A DNA stretch of 64,000 nucleotides from Streptomyces sp. TLI_235 (GCA_002300355.1 NSGV01000001.1:4960001-5024000), one strand, 5' to 3'; numbered from the stretch's first letter, positions 25,083-34,612 are shown. Notes: generated from the letters alone by a model not told the origin. Numbers and translations are program-made.

Positions 25083-27134
25083 ATGGCTGAGCTGAGTCGC
25101 AGGAAGTTCATGGCGCTGTCGGCGAGTGCCGCGGCGGGGGCCGCGGTGGCCTCCACCTCGCTGGGCGGCACCACCCGGGCCTCGGCGGCCGGCCTCAGCA
25201 CCACCGGCACGATCGCCGACGCCCGGCACATCGTGATCCTCATGCAGGAGAACCGCAGCTTCGACCACTACTTCGGCACGCTGAAGGGCGTCCGGGGCTT
25301 CGCGGACCGCAGCGCCATCCAGATCGCCGGCGGCTACAGCGTCTTCAACCAGGCCAACGGCCTGGGCCGCCAGTACCCGTGGCAGTTCAGCGCCACCAAG
25401 CCGGCCGGCGGGGCGGACCCGGAGCGCCTGGCCCAGTGCAACGGCGACCTGTCGCACGCCTGGTCCGACCAGCACAAGGCGTGGAACGGCGGCAAGCTCG
25501 ACTCCTGGGTCTCCGCCAAGGGCAACGTCCGCACGCTGGGCTACCTGACCCGCGCCGACATCCCCTTCCACTACGCGCTGGCCGACAACTGGACGGTCAA
25601 CGACGCGTACTTCTGCTCGGTGCTGAGCGCCACCGGCCCGAACCGCACCTACCACTGGTCCGGCATGATCGACCCGGCCGGCACCGCGGGCGGCCCCGCC
25701 TACGACGGTGGCGACGAGTCCGGGCTGCACTGGCAGACCTACGCGGAGGCGCTGGAGGCGGCCGGCGTCAGCTGGAAGGTCTACCAGAACGCCGCCGACA
25801 ACTACGGCGACAACGCGCTCGCCTACTTCACCCAGTTCACCTCCGCCCCGGCGGGCAGCCCGCTCGCGGTCAAGGGCATGGGCTCCGTCCCGAAGAAGAC
25901 GGGCAAGACCCCGGACGACATCGCCGCCGCGATCCGCGCCGACGTGGTCGCCGGCACCCTTCCGCAGGTCTCCTGGATCGTCGCCGACCAGGCGTCCTCC
26001 GAGCACCCCTACGCCACCCCGGCCGACGGCGCGCACTTCGTGCACATGGTGATGGACGCGCTCAACGCGGACCCGAACGTCTTCGACTCCACCGTGCTGT
26101 TCCTCAACTACGACGAGAACGACGGCTTCTTCGACCACGTCCCGCCGCCGGCGGCCCCGGCCGGCACGGCCGGCGAGTTCTACAACGGCACCAACATCGG
26201 CCTCGGCTTCCGCGTCCCGCTGATCGCGATATCCCCGTGGACCCGCGGCGGCTGGGTCAGCTCCGAGGTCTCCGACCACACCTCGGTGCTGCGCTTCCTG
26301 GAGAGGTGGACGGCCGCCATCGGCAAGCCCGCCACCTGCCCCAACATCAGTGCCTGGCGGCGGAAGGTCTGCGGCGACCTCACCGGCATGTTCGACTTCG
26401 CCAACCCGGTGTACGGCCTGCCCGCGCTGCCCAACACCGACGCCGTCATCGGCCTGGGCGCGTGCGGCCCGCTGCCCAACCCGGCGCCGGTCGACAACAA
26501 GCTGCCCCTGCAGGAGTCCGGCACCCGCCCGGCCCGCGCCCTGCCGTACCAGCCGAACGCCAACCTCGACCACCTGGAGTTCGGCTCCGGCGGCGTGATG
26601 AAGGTCTGGATCTCGATGGCCAACCAGGGCGCCACCGGGGCCGCGCACTTCGCGGCCTACGCCAACGCCTACCGCAGCGGCGGCCCCTGGCAGTACACCG
26701 TGGACGGCGGCGGCGCCACCAGCGACTTCTTCAACTGCGGCACCGGCTTCGGCGGCGGCCCGTACGACCTGAGCGTGGTCGGCCCCAACCGCTTCCTGCG
26801 CCGCTTCAAGGGCGACGCCACCAAGCCCGGCAAGCTGGTCTCGGTCACCGCCTCGTACGCGAACGCGCCGACCACCGGCAAGCTCGCGCTCTGGTTCGCC
26901 TTCGCCAACACCGGCACCACGCCGGTCACCTTCACCGTCACCTCCACCAACTACCGCACCGACGGCCCGTGGACGTACACCGTGCCGGCCGGCGGCACCG
27001 CCTCCGACTTCTTCAACGCGGTGGCCTACAACAACGGCTGGTACGACTTCACGGTGACGGTGGACTCGGACCCCACCTGGTCGCAGCGGTTCACCGGCCA
27101 CCTGGAGAGCGGCGCCGCCAGCGTCTCCGGCTGA
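25083..27134 (+). CDS. phospholipase C, phosphocholine-specific (Tat-exported)
   Basis: Secreted phosphoesterase of 683 residues. A twin-arginine signal SRRKFMA (Arg6-Arg7) leads into an Ala-rich hydrophobic stretch. The catalytic domain starts with the QENRSFDHYFG motif and has FLNYDENDGFFDHV, the signature of the acid-phosphatase-like PLC family that splits phosphatidylcholine or sphingomyelin into diacylglycerol or ceramide and a phospho-headgroup. Two C-terminal repeats of about 85 residues, each ending near SDFFN, correspond to the DUF756 domains of these enzymes. The ATG at 25083 follows GAAGGGA. Confidence 0.92.
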   Translation: MAELSRRKFMALSASAAAGAAVASTSLGGTTRASAAGLSTTGTIADARHIVILMQENRSFDHYFGTLKGVRGFADRSAIQIAGGYSVFNQANGLGRQYPWQFSATKPAGGADPERLAQCNGDLSHAWSDQHKAWNGGKLDSWVSAKGNVRTLGYLTRADIPFHYALADNWTVNDAYFCSVLSATGPNRTYHWSGMIDPAGTAGGPAYDGGDESGLHWQTYAEALEAAGVSWKVYQNAADNYGDNALAYFTQFTSAPAGSPLAVKGMGSVPKKTGKTPDDIAAAIRADVVAGTLPQVSWIVADQASSEHPYATPADGAHFVHMVMDALNADPNVFDSTVLFLNYDENDGFFDHVPPPAAPAGTAGEFYNGTNIGLGFRVPLIAISPWTRGGWVSSEVSDHTSVLRFLERWTAAIGKPATCPNISAWRRKVCGDLTGMFDFANPVYGLPALPNTDAVIGLGACGPLPNPAPVDNKLPLQESGTRPARALPYQPNANLDHLEFGSGGVMKVWISMANQGATGAAHFAAYANAYRSGGPWQYTVDGGGATSDFFNCGTGFGGGPYDLSVVGPNRFLRRFKGDATKPGKLVSVTASYANAPTTGKLALWFAFANTGTTPVTFTVTSTNYRTDGPWTYTVPAGGTASDFFNAVAYNNGWYDFTVTVDSDPTWSQRFTGHLESGAASVSG

Positions 27135-27255
27135 GCCGAACGGGGGACGCCCGCCCACGCCGCGGCCTGCGGCGCGGGCGCTCCCGGTGGCATTCCCCGC
27201 GGCGTAGTGTGACAGTGAGGGAGGCCCAGGTCGGACCGCACGCGAGGAGGAAGAC

Positions 27256-27462
27256 ATGGGCATCTTCGACAGGTTCCGGCACAAGCCGCACGACGCGGCG
27301 GACCCGGCCGAGCGTGCGGCGCTCGCCCACGACGAGGCCGCCGACGCCTTCGGCGACACCGCCGAGAGGAGCCGCACGGACGCCCAGCACCAGGTCGAGC
27401 AGATGGAAGAGGACCGCCGGGCGGCGGCCGACATGACCGCCGAGGGCGATCCCTGGGACTGA
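27256..27462 (+). CDS. small charged hypothetical protein
   Basis: 68 residues, rich in Ala, Asp, Glu and Arg, predicted to be largely helical, with no membrane segment. It starts MGIFDRFRHK, a form common to small actinobacterial proteins of unknown role, and has a Glu/Asp/Arg-rich second half. A strong GAGGAGG ribosome binding site precedes the ATG, and a 13-bp terminator hairpin follows its stop, so it looks like an independent, well-expressed gene. Confidence 0.75.
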   Translation: MGIFDRFRHKPHDAADPAERAALAHDEAADAFGDTAERSRTDAQHQVEQMEEDRRAAADMTAEGDPWD

Positions 27463-27493
27463 CCGCACCGACCGCGAACACCGATCCGCAACC

Positions 27494-27522
27494 GAGGGGC
27501 ACGGCCGACGGCCGTGCCCCTC
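27494..27522. terminator. 13-bp hairpin between convergent genes
   Basis: GAGGGGCACGGCC at 27494-27506 pairs perfectly with 27510-27522 across a three-base loop, serving the small protein gene and probably the tricorn-like gene. Confidence 0.8.
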
Positions 27523-27550
27523 ACGGCGTCCCCGGCCCCGGCCCGTACGG

Positions 27551-30500
27551 TCAGGACCGCGGCGGCAGCGGTGGCCGCCGCAGGTCGGGCCGGGGTGTGT
27601 CGCCGGGCGGCGGCACGGCCGCGTGGTGCTCCGCGAGGAGCTCCATGGCGAGCTCCACCGCGGCCGCCAGGTCGGTGTGCTCGCCGCGGGCCCAGCTGTG
27701 CGGGGTGCGCAGCACCTCGACGTCCGGTTCGACGCCGTGGTTCTCCACCGACCAGCCGATTCCCTCGGTGAACCAGGAGGCGTTCTTCGGCACCGAGATC
27801 TGGGTGCCGTCGCCGAGGACGTGCCGTCCGGTCATCCCGACCACGCCGCCCCACGTCCGGGTGCCGACCACCGGCCCCAGCCCGAGCAGCTTGATGGCGG
27901 CGATGATGACATCGCCGTCCGAGCTGGTGGCGTGGTCGGCGAGGGCGACCAGCGGGCCGCGCGGCGCGTCCCTGGGCCAGCGCACCGGGTGCCGTCCGCG
28001 GGTGAAGTCCCAGGCCAGCACCCGGCGGTTCAGCTTCTCCAGGACGAGTTCGGAGACGTTGCCGCCGGCGTTGCCGCGGACGTCCAGGATCAGCGCGGGC
28101 TTGGCCAGCTCGCTGCGCAGGTCCCGGTTGAACTGGGCCCAGCCCGAGCCGCCGAGGTCCGGGATGTGCAGGTAGCCGCACCGGCCGTCGCTGAACTCGC
28201 GGACCAGCTTGCGGCGTTTGACCACCCAGTCCTGGTAGCGGACGGGCCGCTCGTCGGTGAGCGGGGTGACGGCGATCCGCCGGATCCGGCCGGAGTCCTT
28301 GCACCGCAGGGTGAGCTCGACGGTGGTGCCGCCGGTGCCGGCGAGCAGCGGCGCGGGGCCGCGCACCGGGTCCGGCGGGCGGCCGTCGACGGCGATCAGC
28401 TCGTCGCCGTCCTGGAGGCCGAAGCCGGCCAGCGGGGCCCGGGCCCGCGGGTCGGAGGACTCGCCCGGCAGGATCCGGTCGACCAGCCAGCGGCCGTCCG
28501 GGTCCCGGTGGGCGTTGGCGCCGAGCAGGCCGAGCGGCTGCTGCAGCAGCTGCGGCCCCTCGCCGCGGCGCGAGGGCGTGACGTAGGCGTGCGAGGTGCC
28601 GAGCTCGCCGAGCAGCTCGCGCAGCAGGTCGGCGAAGTCGTCGGGGCCGGCGATCCGCTCCAGCAGCGGCTCGTACTGCGCGACCAGCTCCGGCCAGTCC
28701 AGGCCGCACATGTCCTCGTCCCAGAACTGGTCGCGGACGACCCGGGCGGCCTCGTGGTAGGCCTGCCGCCACTCGTCGGCAGGGTGCACGACGTGGGTGA
28801 TCCGCCGCAGGTCGACGGTGATCGGGGAGCCGCCCGGCAGCGGGTGGAGCTTGAGCGCGCCGGCCGAGAACACCAGGACGGACCCGCCGTCGCCGGAGAC
28901 GGAGAAGCCGTCCAACTGGTCGGCGACGGTGGAGCGGCTGCCGTGCGCGAGGTCGAAGTACTCCAGGGAGGGCTTGCCGGAGGTGTCGGTGGGGCTGGCG
29001 AAGGTCTGGCCGAGGGCGCCGGAGATCGGCCAGCGCAGCCACAGCACCCCGCCGCGGACGGGCGCCGTCGCCGAGTACTTGGACGCGGTGACCGGGAAGG
29101 GCACCAGCCGCTTGGTGAGACCCTCCTGGTCGACGGTGACGGTGCCGTCGCCGGTGGCCTCGTCCGGGTCCAGACCGACCGCCGGGCGGCCCTCCACCGG
29201 CACGGCGAACGGGGACGGGGTGTCCGCGGCCAGCGGGACGAGGTAGGGGCGGCAGCCGAGCGGGAAGGACATGTCGCCGGTGTGCACGTCGTGCACCGGG
29301 TCGAAGCCGCGCCAGGACAGGAACACCAGGAAGCGGCCGTCCCGGGTGAACACCGGGTGCTCGTCCTCGAACCGGCCGCCGGTGACGTCGACGATCCGCT
29401 CCGCGGCGTCCACCCTGGCCAGCCGGATCGCCCGCAGCGACCGGCCGGCGACCGGCTGCGACCAGGTCAGCCACTGCGAGTCGGGGGAGAAGGCCGGACT
29501 GCTGACCGGGCCGAACTGGGAGGACGCCACCTCGCGGACCTCGCCGCTCTCGGTGGCGACCAGCAGCAGGCGCCCGTCCGAGGCGGCCACCGCCAGGTGG
29601 CGGCCGTCCGGGGCGGCGGAGAGCTCCTGGACCCGGCCGATCAGGCCCGCGGCGATCCGGCGGGACGGGCCGCCGCCGTCGCCGCCGCGGGCGGGCAGCG
29701 GCGCGATCTCGACGGCGTCCTCGCCCTCGGCGTCGGTGATCCAGGCGACGTGGCCGCCGAAGGCCGGCAGCACCGGCAGCCGGGTGCGCACCCCGGGGGT
29801 GTCGGCGAGCACCCGGGCCGGCCCCTCGCGGTGGGTGAGCCAGTACAGGCTGCCGCGGATGTTGACCACGCCGGCCCGGCCGGTCGGGTCGCAGACCAGG
29901 TCCTTGACGTTCAGCGCCGCCGACACCTGGTAGGGGCGGCGGCCGGCCCGGGAGCCGCCGAGCGGCACGTCGAGGCGGCGCGGGGCGGGGGAGTCCAGGC
30001 TGTCGAGCAGCCACAGGTCACCGGCGTGCTGGTAGACGACCCGGGTGCCGTCGGAGGCCGCCTCGCGGGCGTAGTAGGAGGCGTGGTCGGTGTGCCGGCG
30101 CAGGTCGGAGCCGTCCGGGCGGCAGGAGTAGAGGTTGCCGACGCCCTCGTGGTCGGAGAGGAAGGCGATCCGCGGGTGGTCAGGCTCGCCGAGCGGCATC
30201 GGTGAGGCGAGGTGCCCGGTGTGCCCGGGCAGCAGCTCGCCGTGGTCGAGCCAGAGCCGTCCGGTGGCGCCGCCGCGGTAGCGCTTCCAGGCGGCCGGGC
30301 CGTGCGGGGCGGCGGAGGTCAGCAGCACGGTGTGCTCCACCCCGACCTGGGCGTCGTTGACCGGGCCCCAGGGCATCCGGCGGCCGGGGGCGCCGTCGGC
30401 CGGCAGCGCGTACGCCCAGGTGTAGTGGGCGAACGGCTCGTGGTACGAGGTCACGGCGAGGACCTGGCCGTTCGGGAGCCAGCCGCGGACCCGGGTGTCG

Positions 30501-30769
30501 TGGCTGCCCCAGTAGGTGAGCCGGACGGCCTCGCCGCCGTCCGCCGGGGCCGTCCACACCTCGGGGGTGAGCGCCTGCCAGCCGGTCCAGGCGACGGTGC
30601 GGCCGTCGGGGGAGAGCCGGGGGTGGCTGACCCGGACGCGGTCGCAGCTCACCCGCCAGGCGCGCCCGACGGTGCCGTCCGGGTGCAGCGGCGCCACCCA
30701 CACGTCGTCCTCCGCGGTGAAGGTGAGCAGATCACCGCGAATGTGGGGGTACCTGAGATATCCGGACAC
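27551..30769 (-). CDS. tricorn-like protease (S41 family)
   Basis: Cytoplasmic tricorn-type serine protease of 1,072 residues. WD40-like beta-propeller repeats fill about the first 650 residues (SPDGR and TRDGRFLVF blades), followed by the helical C1 region, a PDZ-like domain and the C2 hydrolase domain. The active-site elements expected from archaeal tricorn are visible: His in GTSHAYV, the nucleophile Ser in ATSSDGD and Glu in SVENHGVEPD. The GTG at 30769 is chosen because the product then starts MSGYLRYPHIRGD, like other family members; the ribosome binding site overlaps it closely and is poor. Confidence 0.92.
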   Translation of the reverse strand: MSGYLRYPHIRGDLLTFTAEDDVWVAPLHPDGTVGRAWRVSCDRVRVSHPRLSPDGRTVAWTGWQALTPEVWTAPADGGEAVRLTYWGSHDTRVRGWLPNGQVLAVTSYHEPFAHYTWAYALPADGAPGRRMPWGPVNDAQVGVEHTVLLTSAAPHGPAAWKRYRGGATGRLWLDHGELLPGHTGHLASPMPLGEPDHPRIAFLSDHEGVGNLYSCRPDGSDLRRHTDHASYYAREAASDGTRVVYQHAGDLWLLDSLDSPAPRRLDVPLGGSRAGRRPYQVSAALNVKDLVCDPTGRAGVVNIRGSLYWLTHREGPARVLADTPGVRTRLPVLPAFGGHVAWITDAEGEDAVEIAPLPARGGDGGGPSRRIAAGLIGRVQELSAAPDGRHLAVAASDGRLLLVATESGEVREVASSQFGPVSSPAFSPDSQWLTWSQPVAGRSLRAIRLARVDAAERIVDVTGGRFEDEHPVFTRDGRFLVFLSWRGFDPVHDVHTGDMSFPLGCRPYLVPLAADTPSPFAVPVEGRPAVGLDPDEATGDGTVTVDQEGLTKRLVPFPVTASKYSATAPVRGGVLWLRWPISGALGQTFASPTDTSGKPSLEYFDLAHGSRSTVADQLDGFSVSGDGGSVLVFSAGALKLHPLPGGSPITVDLRRITHVVHPADEWRQAYHEAARVVRDQFWDEDMCGLDWPELVAQYEPLLERIAGPDDFADLLRELLGELGTSHAYVTPSRRGEGPQLLQQPLGLLGANAHRDPDGRWLVDRILPGESSDPRARAPLAGFGLQDGDELIAVDGRPPDPVRGPAPLLAGTGGTTVELTLRCKDSGRIRRIAVTPLTDERPVRYQDWVVKRRKLVREFSDGRCGYLHIPDLGGSGWAQFNRDLRSELAKPALILDVRGNAGGNVSELVLEKLNRRVLAWDFTRGRHPVRWPRDAPRGPLVALADHATSSDGDVIIAAIKLLGLGPVVGTRTWGGVVGMTGRHVLGDGTQISVPKNASWFTEGIGWSVENHGVEPDVEVLRTPHSWARGEHTDLAAAVELAMELLAEHHAAVPPPGDTPRPDLRRPPLPPRS

Positions 30770-30857
30770 TTCTCCATGGTTCGGCTGCCACCGGGGCCGC
30801 GCAACCCGCCGTTCTACTCGGCGTCCGGTGGCGGGCCCTGACGGTGCGCCGACTCCA

Positions 30858-30914
30858 TTGACAGGGCCGCGGGAATTCCGCTTCAGTGGTCTAGTCCAAG
30901 AGTGGTCCAGTCCA
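30858..30914 (+). promoter_or_regulatory. chitinase promoter with chi-type direct repeats (DasR-like sites)
   Basis: Two 12-mers, TGGTCTAGTCCA at 30887-30898 and TGGTCCAGTCCA at 30903-30914, repeat with 16-base spacing about 100 bases upstream of the chitinase start. They match the direct repeats of Streptomyces chi promoters and the left half of the DasR dre consensus (ACTGGTCTAGACCACT). A TTGACA lies at 30858-30863 and could be the -35 element. GlcN-6-P-relieved repression by DasR is the expected control. Confidence 0.75.
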
Positions 30915-31006
30915 ATGCGGCGTCTCCTGCCGCGGCGGCTGCACGCCCGGCCGGCCCCCATCCGCGCCCGGACACCCCCACGTCTTCCGGCAGGAGCATC
31001 CCCCAC

Positions 31007-32653
31007 ATGCGCACTTCCTCAAGACCCTCCCACGCCGCGCCGCCCGGCCGCCGGCTGGTCGCCGCGGCCACCGCCTGGACGGTCGCCGCGGCCGGCGCCG
31101 TCGCCCTGACCCTCGGCCTCGCCAACTCCGCCAGCGCCGGCGAGTTCCTCGCCAACGGCGGCTTCGAGAGCGGTTCGCTCTCCCCCTGGAGCTGCACCGG
31201 CGGCACCGGCAGCATCGTCACCGGCCAGGCGCACACCGGCAGTTACGCCCTCGCCGGGGCCGCCTCGGCCAGCGACAACGCACAGTGCACGCAGACCGTC
31301 GCGGTCGCCCCCAACACCACCTACACGCTGAGCGCCTGGGTGAAGGGCGCCTACGTCTACCTCGGTGTGAACGGCGGAACCTCGACCTGGACGCCGAGCA
31401 CCGGCGGCGCCTACCAGAAGCTGTCGGTCGGCTTCACGACCGGCGCGAGCCAGACCAGTGCCACCGTCTTCACCCACGGCTGGTACGGCCAGGGCACCTA
31501 CTGGGCCGACGACGTCTCGCTGGACGGCCCGGGCGCGCCCAGCCAGCCGCCGACCTCGCAGCCCCCGACGTCCCAGCCGCCGACCTCGCAGCCGCCCACG
31601 TCGCAGCCCCCGACGTCCCAGCCGCCCGGCGGCGGACTGCCCGCGCACGCCCTGGTCGGCTACCTGCACGCGAGCTTCGCCAACGGCGCCGGCTACACCC
31701 GGATGGCGGACGTCCCGGCGTCCTGGGACGTGATCAATCTGTCCTTCGGCGAGCCCACCTCGGTGACCTCCGGCGACATCCGGTTCAACCGCTGCCCGGC
31801 CACCGAGTGCCCGACCGTCGAGTCCGACGCCGACTTCAAGGCGGCCATCGCCGCCAAGCGGGCGCAGGGCAAGAAGGTGCTGATCTCGATCGGCGGCCAG
31901 AACGGCCAGGTCCAGCTCACCACCACCGCAGCCCGCGACGCCTTCGTCTCCTCCGTCTCCTCGATCATCGACAAGTGGGGCCTGGACGGCCTCGACATCG
32001 ACTTCGAGGGCCACTCGCTCTCCCTCAACACCGGCGACACCGACTTCAAGAACCCCACCAGCCCGGTGGTGGTCAACCTGGTCTCGGCGCTGAAGACGCT
32101 CAAGGCCAAGTACGGAGCAGGCTTCGTGCTGACCATGGCCCCGGAGACGTTCTTCGTCCAACTCGGCTACCAGTACTACGGTTCCGGCCCCTGGGGCGGC
32201 CAGGACCCGCGGGCGGGCGCCTACCTGCCGGTCATCTACGCGATGCGGAACGACCTGACCCTGCTGCACGTCCAGGACTACAACTCGGGCTCCATCATGG
32301 GCCTGGACAACCAGTACCACTCGATGGGCGGCGCCGACTTCCACGTCGCCATGACCGACATGCTGCTCAAGGGCTTCCCGGTGGCCGGCAACACGGCGAA
32401 CATGTTCCCGCCGCTGGCCGCCTCCCAGGTCGCCATCGGCATGCCCGCCACCACCAACGCCGGCAACGGCTACGTGGCCCCGGCCGAGGTCGACAAGGCG
32501 CTGGACTGCCTGACCAAGGCGGCCAACTGCGGCAGCTACGTCCCGCGCAGCGGGGCGCAGCCGAACCTGCGCGGCCTGATGACCTGGTCGATCAACTGGG
32601 ACCGCTTCGGCGGGCAGGAGTTCTCCAAGAACTTCGACGCCTACTTCGGCTGA
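31007..32653 (+). CDS. secreted chitinase, CBM + GH18
   Basis: Exported endochitinase of 548 residues. A Sec signal peptide ends near NSASAGEF; then comes a beta-sandwich carbohydrate-binding module (about 45-175), a linker of six SQPP-based pentapeptides (from residue 179), and a GH18 barrel. The catalytic DxxDxDxE motif is Asp327, Asp330, Asp332 and Glu334, so the enzyme should be active by substrate-assisted cleavage of beta-1,4-GlcNAc chains. The ATG at 31007 has AGGAG ten bases upstream. Promoter repeats typical of DasR control lie upstream, and a GlcNAc kinase gene follows. Confidence 0.94.
   Translation: MRTSSRPSHAAPPGRRLVAAATAWTVAAAGAVALTLGLANSASAGEFLANGGFESGSLSPWSCTGGTGSIVTGQAHTGSYALAGAASASDNAQCTQTVAVAPNTTYTLSAWVKGAYVYLGVNGGTSTWTPSTGGAYQKLSVGFTTGASQTSATVFTHGWYGQGTYWADDVSLDGPGAPSQPPTSQPPTSQPPTSQPPTSQPPTSQPPGGGLPAHALVGYLHASFANGAGYTRMADVPASWDVINLSFGEPTSVTSGDIRFNRCPATECPTVESDADFKAAIAAKRAQGKKVLISIGGQNGQVQLTTTAARDAFVSSVSSIIDKWGLDGLDIDFEGHSLSLNTGDTDFKNPTSPVVVNLVSALKTLKAKYGAGFVLTMAPETFFVQLGYQYYGSGPWGGQDPRAGAYLPVIYAMRNDLTLLHVQDYNSGSIMGLDNQYHSMGGADFHVAMTDMLLKGFPVAGNTANMFPPLAASQVAIGMPATTNAGNGYVAPAEVDKALDCLTKAANCGSYVPRSGAQPNLRGLMTWSINWDRFGGQEFSKNFDAYFG
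31541..31627 (+). repeat. 15-bp tandem repeat encoding the chitinase linker
   Basis: Five full 15-base units encoding Ser-Gln-Pro-Pro-Thr plus a partial sixth, differing only at third codon positions. Confidence 0.9.
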
Positions 32654-32660
32654 CCCGCGG

Positions 32661-32700
32661 CGCCGGACCCGGGGCGACTCTGCCGCCCCGGGTCCCGGCG
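32661..32700 (+). terminator. hairpin after the chitinase gene
   Basis: Core stem GACCCGGGGCG (32666-32676) with 32684-32694, seven-base loop, extended outward with one bulged base. Confidence 0.65.
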
Positions 32701-32792
32701 TCCCTGCCCCGGGTGCCGGGGTGATCGTTGACGGCCCCGGGGCGGCGCCCGATAGTGGGGGCAGTCGGACCACCACCAGGGGAGAAGAGCCC

Positions 32793-33752
32793 ATGACCGG
32801 CCCGCTCGTCCTCGGCCTCGACGCCGGCGGCACCGGCAGCCGGGCGGTCGTCGCCGATCTGCACGGCCGCGTCCTCGGCCGGGCCCGCGGCGAGGGCGCC
32901 AACCCGGTCGCGCACGGCGCAGCCGCGGCCGCCCGCGCGGTCGGCGCCACCCTGCGGGCCGCGCTCGCCGGCCTGGACCCGTCCGAGGTCGCGGCCGGTG
33001 TGGTCGGCCTGGCCGGCGCGCTGGTCGCCGAACCCGCACTCGACGGGCTCTGGCCCGAGGCCGGACTCTCCGTCACCCCGCGCACCACCAGCGACCTCGC
33101 GCTCGCCTACACCGCCGGCACCGGCCGCCCGGACGGCTCGGTGCTGATCGGCGGCACCGGAGCGGTCGCCGCCGAGGTCCGCGACCACACCCCCGTCCGG
33201 CTCGCCGACGGCCACGGCTGGCTGCTCGGCGACCTTGGCTCCGGTCAGTGGCTGGGCCGCGAGGCCGTCCGCCTCGCGCTCGCCGCCGTGGACGCCGACC
33301 GGCCGCTCACCGGCACCGCGGCGGTCGCCGCCGAGGCACTGGCCGGCCGGTCCGCCGGGGACGGCCTGCGGGCCGCCCTGCTGGGTGCGGTGTACGCCGA
33401 GCCGCCCGTCCGACTGGCCCGGCTCGCCCCGCTGGTGCTGGACGCGGCCGCAGTCGGGGAGGCTGCCGCGCTGCGGCTCGTCGAGGAGGCCGCCGACCAC
33501 CTGCTGGCGACGCTGGCGACCGTCCGCCCGGCCGGCTCGGCGCTGCCGGTGGTGCTGGCGGGCGGGGTGCTCTCGCCGGGCACACCGCTGGCCGACGCCG
33601 TCCGCACCCGGGTCGCGCATCAGTGGCCGGAGGCCGAGGTCCGGGCCGCGGGCAGCACCGCCGGGGCCGCCGCCTGGCTCGCGGCCCGCGCCCTCGGCCG
33701 GACGGCCGCCACCGAGGAGCTCCACCGGGCGCTGGTCGCGGCCGACTACTGA
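32793..33752 (+). CDS. N-acetylglucosamine kinase (BadF/BcrA-type ATPase family)
   Basis: Sugar kinase of 319 residues of the ASKHA fold. Phosphate 1 motif LGLDAGGTGSRAV at the N-terminus, phosphate 2 IGGTGAVA, then GHGWLLGDLGSG and the adenosine motif AGGVLSPGTP are as in eukaryotic-type GlcNAc kinases and BadF/BcrA-family ATPases. GlcNAc-6-P from this enzyme would feed glycolysis and relieve DasR, which fits its place behind the chitinase gene; glucosamine or another amino sugar cannot be excluded. GGGGAGAAG precedes the ATG. Confidence 0.87.
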   Translation: MTGPLVLGLDAGGTGSRAVVADLHGRVLGRARGEGANPVAHGAAAAARAVGATLRAALAGLDPSEVAAGVVGLAGALVAEPALDGLWPEAGLSVTPRTTSDLALAYTAGTGRPDGSVLIGGTGAVAAEVRDHTPVRLADGHGWLLGDLGSGQWLGREAVRLALAAVDADRPLTGTAAVAAEALAGRSAGDGLRAALLGAVYAEPPVRLARLAPLVLDAAAVGEAAALRLVEEAADHLLATLATVRPAGSALPVVLAGGVLSPGTPLADAVRTRVAHQWPEAEVRAAGSTAGAAAWLAARALGRTAATEELHRALVAADY

Positions 33753-33796
33753 CGGCCGCGGCCGGGCGGACCGCCGGGGAGGCCGGCCCCGGGAAC

Positions 33797-33832
33797 GTCG
33801 AAGGCCCCTCGCTTCCGCGAGGGGCCTTCGAC
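33797..33832 (-). terminator. terminator of tRNA-Lys copy 3
   Basis: Same 16-base perfect stem and TTCC loop as copy 1. It also separates the convergent kinase gene from the tRNA. Confidence 0.85.
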
Positions 33833-33838
33833 CGTCTG

Positions 33839-33912
33839 TGCGCCGCCAGGGACTCGAACCCCGGACCCGCTGATTAAGAGTCAGCTGCTCTAACCAACTG
33901 AGCTAGCGGCGC
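33839..33912 (-). tRNA. tRNA-Lys (anticodon CTT), copy 3
   Basis: Identical to the other three copies. It lies inside a 134-bp block (33792-33925) that is base-for-base the same as 21487-21620 and 39422-39555. Confidence 0.97.
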
Positions 33913-33976
33913 CTGCTGACGTGGACAACCATACACGCTCCCGCAGGTCGGACGCACATCCGTATCCACCCGGCGT

Positions 33977-34549
33977 TCAGTGGAGCTTCTCCCCGGCGGC
34001 CAGCATGGCCACGAACCGCTCGATCCGGCGGGCCCGGGTCTCGGGCCGCTTCGCCTCCTGCACCCGGTGGAGGATCGAGTACCGGTTGGCGCCGTCGAGC
34101 GCGGCGAAGTTCTCCGCCGCGGCCGGCACGGCGGCCAGCGCCGCGGCCAGGTCCTCCGGCACCGTCGCCGTCCGGGCACTGTCGTACGCGGCCGCCCAGC
34201 GGCCGTCCGCCCGGGCCCGCTCGACCTCGGCCAGGCCGGCGGGACGCATCCGGCCCGCGGCGGTCAGGGACTCCGCCTTCTCCCGGTTGATCTTCGACCA
34301 GCGGCTGCGGGCCGTGCGCGGGGTGAAGCGCTGAAGCCAGTACCGGTCGTCGAAGCCGCGCTTCTGACCGTCGATCCAGCCGAAGCACAGGGCGGCCTCC
34401 AACGCCTGCCGGTAGTCCAGCGACACCAGCCCGGGGGCCTTCTTGCGGAGCTTCAGCCAGACCCCGGGGGAGGAGTCGTGGTGCGCGTCGAGCCAGGCCT
34501 CGAACTCCTCGGCGGAGTCGAAGGTGAGGGTGTCCGGCGATTCGGCCAT
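33977..34549 (-). CDS. YdeI/OmpD-associated family protein
   Basis: Soluble protein of 190 residues. The N-terminal half has FDSAEEFEAWLDAHHDSSPGVWLKLRKK-type sequence, the LCFGWIDGQKRGFDDRYWLQRFTPR block and SRWSKINREKAESL, diagnostic for the YdeI/OmdA (bacteriocin-protection) family; the C-terminal helices end in ARRIERFVAML. Biochemical role unclear; family members are linked to envelope stress and peptide resistance. It is downstream of the divergent reductase gene and upstream of tRNA-Lys copy 3. Confidence 0.87.
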   Translation of the reverse strand: MAESPDTLTFDSAEEFEAWLDAHHDSSPGVWLKLRKKAPGLVSLDYRQALEAALCFGWIDGQKRGFDDRYWLQRFTPRTARSRWSKINREKAESLTAAGRMRPAGLAEVERARADGRWAAAYDSARTATVPEDLAAALAAVPAAAENFAALDGANRYSILHRVQEAKRPETRARRIERFVAMLAAGEKLH

Positions 34550-34612
34550 GCCCGCAGTGAATCACGGGCCACCGACAGGTGACGCCCGCTCAGGCCCCGC
34601 GGACGGGCCCGG

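Noticed and set aside
24957..30014. A 1,685-codon open frame on the minus strand running across the phospholipase C, the small protein and the tricorn-like gene.
   Set aside because: Its translation is Arg/Gly/Pro-rich shadow sequence antisense or out of frame to well-supported genes; long spurious frames are expected at this GC content.
31541..31627. The 15-bp repeat in the chitinase gene as a regulatory or mobile repeat.
   Set aside because: It is in frame and encodes the Pro/Thr linker normal for secreted glycoside hydrolases.
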